This document shows positions 57,226 to 64,000 of a stretch of 64,000 bases of DNA, piece by piece. The translations under genes and the position numbers were made by a program. Every line of letters starts with the position of its first letter. The first letter of the stretch is position 1. Under the pieces are notes generated by a model. The model made no database searches, was not told where the DNA came from, and saw only the letters and a program-made list of their open reading frames with translations. Source of the DNA: Capra hircus (lineage: Eukaryota; Chordata; Mammalia; Artiodactyla; Bovidae); assembly GCF_001704415.2 (NCBI RefSeq), contig NW_017189517.1, positions 5,777,167 to 5,841,166 of the forward strand, read 5' to 3'.

Positions 57226-58055
57226 GTTCAGTCACTCAGTTGTGTCTGACTCTTTGCGACCCCATGAATCACAGCACGCCAGGCCTCCCTGTCCATCACC
57301 ATCTCCTGGAGTTCACTCAAACTCACGTCCATCGACTTGGTGATGCAATCCAGCCACCTAATCCTCTGTTGTCCCCTTCTCCTCCTGCCCCCAATCCCTC
57401 CCAGCAACAGTCTTTTCCAATGATTCAACACATCGCATGAGGTCGCTAAAGTACTGAAGTTTCAGCTTTAGCATCATTCCTTCCAAAGAAATCCCAGGGC
57501 TGATCTCCTTTAGAATGGACTGGTTGGATCTCCTTGCAGTCCAAGGGACTCTCAAGAGTCTTCTCCAACACCACAGTTCAAAAGCATCAATTCTTTGGTG
57601 CTCAGCCTTCTTCACAGTCCAACTCTCACATCCATACATGACCGCTGGAAAAACCATAGCCTTGACTAGACGGACCCTAGTTGGCAAAGTAATGTCTCTG
57701 CTTTTGAATATACTATCTAGGTTGCTCATAACTTTTCTTCCAAGGAGTAAGCGTCTTTTAATTTCATGGCTGCAGTCACCATCTGCATTGATTTTGGAGC
57801 CCCCCAAAATAAAGTCTGACACTGTTTCCACTGTTTCCCCATCTATTTCCCATGAAGTGATGGGACCAGATGCAATGAACTTAATTTTCTGAATGTTGAG
57901 CTTTAAGCCAACTTTTTCACTCTCCTTTTTCACTTTCATCAAGAGGCTTTTGAGTTCCTCTTCACTTTCTGCCATAAGGGTGGTGTCATCTGCATATCTG
58001 AGGTTACTGATATTTCTCCCAGCAACCTTGATTCCAGCTTGTGCTTCTTCCTTAG
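57226..58055 (-). mobile_element. BovB LINE, 5'-truncated
   Basis: Antisense BovB from the 3' end (gttcagtcactcagttgtg) to just upstream of the YADD codons, ending gcttgtgcttcttcc. A 205-codon frame at 57,358-57,975 covers thumb and C-terminal domain (SDFILGGSKINADGDCSHEIKRR ... SILKEISPGISLEGMMLKLKLQYF); a small deletion near 57,412 (agcaacagtc) shifts it, leaving the last part at 57,228-57,431. Confidence 0.93.
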
Positions 58056-58869
58056 CTATGTACTAATAGCTGTCAAAAATAACTAAGTTTTATAGAGGAA
58101 TAAATAACATATCATATTAGATAATAATTTCTGCTTTGAATAAAAAAATAATATTTTTTAAAAACTCTCAGAAAATGTGGAGTGGGAATTGTGCTTTGCT
58201 GCATATATGTGTATGTGTGTATTTGTGGTATTAGGCACACATATCTGGTTTCCTTACCATCATGTTTTGACAGTTTTCCTGATCTTTCCAACTCTTAATT
58301 GTATCTACCTTGTCACCTCAGGCCTTGAAAGTCCTACTAATTTGGCTTCAGAAATCAATTTATTTAGACAGATGAGCTGGGAAGGCCATGCTCCTTTGTT
58401 CACATACTAATGGAATTCTCCCAGTACCATACCTGCACACTAATGCACAGTCTCAGTTCCCCTTTATTGTTTCAGTGGTTTATCACTGCACACCTTTTCT
58501 AACTTGGCACCTGATGACTTTATACTAGACTACACCAGAACATTCCAGAATGTTCTTTTCTGGCCCTATTAGCCTTTCTACACCTTAGCCCCCTACAGAT
58601 GCAAGAGTGCAGTTTTCAGATTCAGGATTCCACTTCCCTCAACTTTTTTGTTCTCACTTAAAGCTATTTTGTCTACCCCTGCTCTGCCATCCATTCACAC
58701 TATCTTTGCTCTTTCAGACCCTCATTTTTCCTCTTTTCTAAGTCTCACTAATGTTCAAATTTGTATACTCTTGGTTAATACCATAGATTTCTCTGCATTT
58801 CAGCTCAGTCACACTCTTGGTTTTATATTATCCATGGAACTGTGCATTAATGTGCAGATATGGTACTGT
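58056..58869. other. Unrecognised, possibly L2-derived
   Basis: No clear repeat. A stretch near 58,530-58,700 (cattccagaatgttcttttc, ctctgccatccattcac) is faintly like L2 3' sequence but not enough to call. Confidence 0.3.
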
Positions 58870-59125
58870 GGAGCATGAGGATTAAGAGTTTAGACAAGAC
58901 TAGAGTCACCCTTGCTTGAGTTGAAACCACTTCTGCTCCTACTTCCTAATTTCATGACCTCGGGCAAATTTACTTAACCTCTCTGTGTGCTTAATTTTTC
59001 CTGTTCATAAAATGACCAGAATGAGAGTAGACTTAAGATATTCCAAGGATGAAATGATATGATTCGTGTAAAACAGTTATGCACCTAGCACAAAATAAGT
59101 GATGTGTAAATAGCAGCTAATAATC
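58870..59125 (+). mobile_element. MIR SINE, nearly full length
   Basis: gaggattaagagtttagac ... cctaatttcatgacctcgggc ... cttaacctctctgtgtgc ... gttcataaaatgaccag ... agttatgcacctagcac ... gtaaatagcagctaataat follows the MIR consensus from end to end. Confidence 0.72.
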
Positions 59126-59697
59126 TGCTCTTTCCACTATTTCCATACTACACAGTACTAGGTGATGCAGGTCAAATTTGTGATTTGAAAGTATTGCATG
59201 ATTAGGTTACAACAATTTTGAAACAAGCTCTAATCTATTTGTTCTCTGGAATACATTGCCAAAAATATTTCTTAAAATGAAATTAATAAGTCCAGGTCAC
59301 ATTGATTAAAAGAGTATCAGAAGGACAAAACTAATACTGGACATTTAAATCTTCATCTTTAGAAATAATTTAAGTGAATCAGTAAGACTTAAGTTCATCA
59401 TTAATATGATGAAATATATAAAATAGAGGAAAACAACAGAATGGGAAAGACTAGAGATCTCTTCAATAAAATTAGAGATACCAAAGGAACATTTCACACA
59501 AAAATGGGCTCGATAAAGGACAAAAATGGTACGGACCTAACAGAAACAGAAGATACTAAGAAGAGGTGGCAAGAATATACAGAAGAACTGTACAAAAAAG
59601 ATCTTCAAGACCAAGATAATCACGATGGTGTGATCACTCACCTAGAGCCAGACATCCTGCAATGTGAAGTCAAGTGGGCCTTAGAAAGAATCACTAC

Positions 59698-59723
59698 CAA
59701 AAAAAAAAAAAAAAAAAAAAGAA
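59698..59723 (+). mobile_element. Poly(A)-only insertion with TSD
   Basis: 26 bp, essentially c + A22 + gaa, lie between two copies of agaaagaatcactac (59,683-59,697 and 59,724-59,738). The other BovB copies (for example 42,474-42,488) have only one copy of this site and no A-run. It looks like a retrotransposition product that kept only its poly(A) tail. Confidence 0.75.
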
Positions 59724-60055
59724 AGAAAGAATCACTACAAACAAAGCTAGTAGAGGTGATGAAATTCCAGTTGAGCTATTTCAAGTCCTGAAAGATGATG
59801 CTGTGAAAGTGCTGCACTCAATATACCAGCAAATTTGGAAAATTCAGCAGTGGCCACAGGATTGGAAAAGGTTAGTTTTCATTCCAATTCCAAAGAAAGG
59901 CAATGCCAAAGAATATTCAAACTACCGCACAACGCACTCATCTCACATGCTAGTAAAGTAATGCTTAAAATTCTCCAAACCAGCCTTCAGCAATACATGA
60001 ACCGTGAACTTCCTGATGTTCAAGCTGGTTTTAGAAAAGGCAGAGGAACCAGAGA

Positions 60056-60415
60056 GGTGTTGGAGAAGACTCTTGAGAGTCCCTTGGACTGCAAGGAGAT
60101 CCAACCAGTCCATCCTGAAAGAGATCAACCCTGGGATTTCTTTGGAAGGAATGATGCTAAAGCTAAAACTCCAGTACTTTGGCCACCTCATGAGAAGAGT
60201 TGAGTCATTGGAAAAGAATCTGATGCTGGGAGGGATTGGGGGCAGGGGGAGACGGGGACGACCGAGGATGAGATGGATGGATGGCATCATGGTCTCAATG
60301 GACGTGAGTCTGAGTGAACTTTAGGAGTTGGTGATGGACAGGGAGGCCTGGCGTGCTGCGATACATGGGGTCGCAAAGAGTCGGACACGACTGAGTGACT
60401 GAACTGAACTGAACT
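60056..60415 (+). mobile_element. BovB 3' end nested in another BovB, same strand
   Basis: 360 bp from ggtgttggagaagactcttg to the ctgaactgaact tail, lying between ...ggaaccagaga (60,055) and gctggatcatgg (60,416) of the host BovB. The host is missing the 18 or so bp normally between these points (atcaaattgccaacatcc). No TSD, unlike a normal insertion. Confidence 0.88.
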
Positions 60416-61494
60416 GCTGGATCATGGAAAAAGCAAGAGAGTTCCAGAAAAGCATCTATTTCTGCTTTATTGACTATGCCAAAGCCTTTCACTGTGTGGA
60501 TCACAATAAACTGTAGAAAATTCTGAAAGAGATGGGAATACCAGACCACCTGACCTACCTCTTGAGAAACCTATATGCAGGCAGGTCAGGAAGCAACAGT
60601 TAGAATTGGACATGGAACAACAGACTGATTCCAAATAGGAAAAGGAGTACGTCAAGGCTGTATATTGTCACCCTGCTTATTTAACTTATATGCAGAGTAC
60701 ATCATAAGAAACGCTGGGCTGGAAGAAGCACAAGCTGAATCAAGATTGCTGGGAGAAATATCAAGAGTGAAAAAGTTGGCTTAAAGCTCAACATTCAGAA
60801 AATGAAGATCATGGCATCTGGTCCCATCACTTCATGGGAAATAGATGGGGAAACAGTGGAAACAGTGTCAGACTTTATATTTGGGGGCTCCAAAATCACT
60901 GCAGATGGTGACTGCAGCCATGAAATTAAAAGACGCTTACTCCTTGGAAGAAAAGTTATGACCAACCTAGATAGCAGATTCAAAAGCAGAGACATTACTT
61001 TGTCAACAGAGGTCCATCTAGTCAAGGCTATGGTTTTTCCAGTGGTCATATATGGATGTGAGAGTTGGACTGTGAAGAAAGCCAAGCGCCGAAGAATTGA
61101 TGCTTTTGAACTGTGGTGTTGGAGAAGACCAACACCAACTCTTGAGAGTCCCTTGGACTGCAAGGAGATCCAACCAGTCCATTGTTAAGGACATCGGCCC
61201 TGGGATTTCTTTGGAAGGGATGATGCTAAAGCTGAAATTCCAGTACTTTGGCCATCTCATGTGAAGAATTGACTCATTGGAAAAGACTCTGATGCTGGGA
61301 GGGATTGGGGGCAGGAGAAGAAGGAGACGACAGAGGATGAGATGTCTGGATGGTATCACTGACTCGATGGACGTGAGTCTGAGTGAACTTTAGGAGTTGG
61401 TGATGGACAGGGACGCCTACTGTGCTGCAGTTCATGGGGTTGCAAAGAGTCGGACACGACTGAGTGACTTAAGTGAACTAAACTGAACATTAAT

Positions 61495-61720
61495 TTCTAT
61501 ATGACCTTGAACAAGTCACTAAAACAAAGTGAACTTCAGTTTCCTCATGTGATGAAATGGGCAAATTCTATTCAATTAATAATAGGTATTTTTGAGCATC
61601 TACTGTCTCCCAGTGTGTTCAATAGATGGCTTACATTCATTATATCATTTGTCCCTACAGCCTTCTATGTAATAGGAGTGATTATCCTCACTTTGTAGGG
61701 AAAAAAAAGAATCTCTGCCT
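61495..61720. mobile_element. MIR-type remnants
   Basis: 61,497-61,560 reads like sense MIR (atgaccttgaacaagtcact ... cagtttcctcatgtgatg); 61,580-61,700 reads like the antisense MIR family (ttgagcatctactgtctccc ... ttacattcattatatcat ... cctcactttg). Two abutting old copies are likely. Confidence 0.55.
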
Positions 61721-64000
61721 CTCTTCTCTCTGGGTTAAGAGGATCAAATGATAAAATTATATTAGAAACTAGAAGAGAAAGCACTTTCTCAATTTTGTAC
61801 TACTTTAATGTCTTTGTTTTGACAAACTTCACCATTTAAGTAATTAAATTCTTGTTTATTTTTTTCTTCCAATGTTTTTGTGTGAAACCTGAATCATGAA
61901 GACAATTGATTGGTGTTTCTAGATTTGATATAATGACTAAAATAGAATCATTTCAAGATCATTAATGAAATATTAAAAGAAGCTTTGAAAGAAAAATAAG
62001 TTTTAGATTGAACAAATGTCACCATTCTAGAAATGCATATATATATAATATTACATATACACACTATATATATATGTATATATATATATATATATACACA
62101 TACATATAAACATTTGTGCCACAAACTAAAACAATTAATGTTTTACTATGTTTCAACTTTGTGGACTTTTTATTTCAGATACTGAAGAAGAAAGGATTTT
62201 TAAGACCTGTGAATTTTTCTCCTTAGAATATTTATTATATCAGGTACTGTTTATTTGTTTCTGCATTTCTCTGAGAAATCCAAAACTGAAATGACAGGGA
62301 AATGCTATAACTATTGGAAAAAAAAGAACATGCTGAAAAAGATTCTTGTAAAACTGCTTTCCTTGTGATAAACTTATACTTCCATTATTTATCATGTGAA
62401 GAGTTCCTCTTAGAAGTTGATGGAATAGATGTCTTTGCCAGGGATGTCTAGCTACAATATTTTTATTGGACAAGTGTCACTTTTAAAGTTGATGAACAGC
62501 AAGTGTGAAGTAATTATATCTAATGTTGAAAAATGAAGCTACCTGAGGAGCAAGAAGTAATAGATAACATGGCGCATTTTTAGTATTATAAAAAGTTCAA
62601 AAATGAGGAATAGTTTTGGTGATGCTAGTTTTGATTTGTGGCCTGTAACTCCAGCACACCATTTCAGATTAACCCTTCTTTAGAGATATAATAAAAATAA
62701 GACATCTCATTTTATCGTGAAAATACCCAATATAACTATATAAGTATGTATCTGTGGGCGATTGAAGCACATTTCCTACTAGTACTCCATAAACTGCAGG
62801 GGTCCTCTGGGAACTGGGATTTGGCCTGCAGAAATCTGTAAAAGCAATTTTAAGCACTTGTAGGATAATGAGAAATTTTAGATTTTCTCAATAATATCAT
62901 TCAATGCAGTGTATTTTCATTTCTTTAATAAAAAAAAAGGAAATTCCTGCTGATCAAATGTTACATAGCTTAAGGCACATTTGGGGGGTATGTAATGGTC
63001 AACGCCTAATTTATTCTCTTAGGGTTCATTTCAATATTATCCTTTTATGATTCCAAGGGGGTTAGAGGCTTAATAAACATGAGGTGAAGTTATTAAAACC
63101 TGTAACTTTACAATATACACTTTTCTCACTGTTCCTCCAGAGTCAAAATGTTTCTTTTCAATCTGAATGAGGCAAGGAATGATTTATCCATATGTTTTCC
63201 CCAGTTCACTTTTATCTTTAATGAGAACTTTGCCAGTTAGTTTATTTTTGTTATTAATGATACTTTACTTCTAAAAAAAGATACTGACGTCAATAAGTAA
63301 AAAATAAGAGAGCCTATATGCATACACACACACATACAAACACACACAGAGAGTCCTCACATGAATGTTGGTGTGTATATTTTGTGTTTCTATGTAGTTT
63401 TAGAATGACAAATCATAACTTTCTTTTTCAGCATTCATTACTGAAGGAAGTTTTGCAGAAATGCTGCCTAATACTTTCTGAATGTCAACTGAAAGTGAGT
63501 CTGTGGCATGGTCAGATAAGAGAATGCTGCCTAGAGCCCTGCTATTCACATCATTAATCAGAAAGTGAGGAACTTAGAAGTCAGCCTGGAAATATGAGTT
63601 ATGTGGGTTAGAGAAGAATGTATAATCCCGTTCAGCAGAGTGTGAAAGTTTCCATATATCTGCTACTCCTAAATCAGTAACAGCTGAGGATGAAGCTTTA
63701 TGAGGTTTTTGAATAAAATGGTATTCTTGATAATATATGCTAAATCTCTCTGAAGCAGGATCCAAGGTCACAGTAAGCCACTACTCCAAATTGTTTTAGT
63801 AAATACATTATTTTGACTTTTGAGAGAACTATATATTGGTAGCCATGTAAATTTCTTTCAAGTTGGATCATTCATGAAAGAAGTAAAATAACACCAAATA
63901 TTTTATGTTCCTTTGAACTTCAGATGAGATCAGGCACGTTCAGGGTGGTATGGCTGTAGACTGCTCCTCTGAACCTCAAAACAACTTTAAATATTTCAGT
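61721..64000. other. Mostly unrecognised; TA and CA microsatellites
   Basis: (TA)n-rich stretch at about 62,036-62,095 and (CA)n at about 63,322-63,348. Other than these I recognise no repeat, RNA gene or coding exon in 2.3 kb; open frames are below 80 codons. Confidence 0.45.

Larger units (their letters stand above)
59416..61488 (+). mobile_element. BovB LINE, composite, with several later insertions and deletions
   Basis: Plus-strand BovB starting at the region before RT (aaacaacagaatgggaaag) and ending in the 3' tail near 61,488. Features in order: a poly(A)-only insertion at 59,698-59,723; an extra BovB 3' end at 60,056-60,415 replacing about 18 bp; a stop in the RT palm (taaactgtagaaaa, about 60,511); loss of about 84 bp at about 60,765 that removes YADD; and a 10-bp hairpin-forming insertion at about 61,129-61,138. 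Remaining frames: 59,441-59,791, 59,674-59,961 and 60,802-61,188. Confidence 0.93.

Overview
The window is mammalian, and specifically ruminant, nuclear DNA. The diagnostic signals are many copies of the RTE-clade LINE BovB, tRNA-headed Bov-tA SINEs, a complete dimeric BOV-A2 SINE and ruminant-type L1 copies, on top of older mammalian repeats (MIR, L2, L1M, an MLT1-like LTR, a MER2/Tigger-like element). Cattle or a close relative is most likely; the species cannot be fixed from sequence alone. I see no host protein-coding exon, rRNA, functional tRNA, CRISPR array, operon or bacterial feature. Every long open frame falls inside a LINE reverse-transcriptase remnant. The window therefore reads as intergenic or deep intronic DNA.

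Layout. 1-8 kb: AT-rich DNA with two SINEs and a 2.1-kb antisense L1 whose ORF2 3' part is almost open. 8-11 kb: a BovB that looks nearly full length but is inverted in its 5' half. 11-20 kb: SINEs and L1 fragments with several clear target-site duplications (TSDs). 21.9-28.1 kb: three BovB copies, two of them tail to tail and the third inside a probable endogenous-retrovirus LTR. 28-36 kb: mostly old or unrecognised DNA with MIR, L1M, a MER2-like remnant and SINEs. 36.7-47.8 kb: four BovB copies, including the most complete one (about 40,990-43,946), which carries endonuclease and reverse-transcriptase regions. 49-61.5 kb: more BovB, Bov-tA, MIR, an MLT1-like LTR, and a complex BovB at 59.4-61.5 kb holding a nested BovB 3' end, a naked poly(A) insertion and a hairpin insertion. 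61.5-64 kb: mostly unrecognised AT-rich DNA.

BovB-derived pieces add up to very roughly 20 kb, about a third of the window. All copies are broken, so none could supply its own proteins. The most informative observations are mechanistic scars: 5' inversions in L1 and BovB, a 26-bp poly(A)-only insertion bounded by a 15-bp TSD, a SINE flanked by a 13-bp inverted rather than direct repeat, a template-like hairpin insertion, and an inverted pair of an unrecognised repeat at about 21.69-21.90 kb and 29.23-29.48 kb. I found no evidence for a new protein-coding system. Element family names are from recognition by eye; RepeatMasker was not run, and boundaries are good to about 5-20 bp except where a TSD fixes them.
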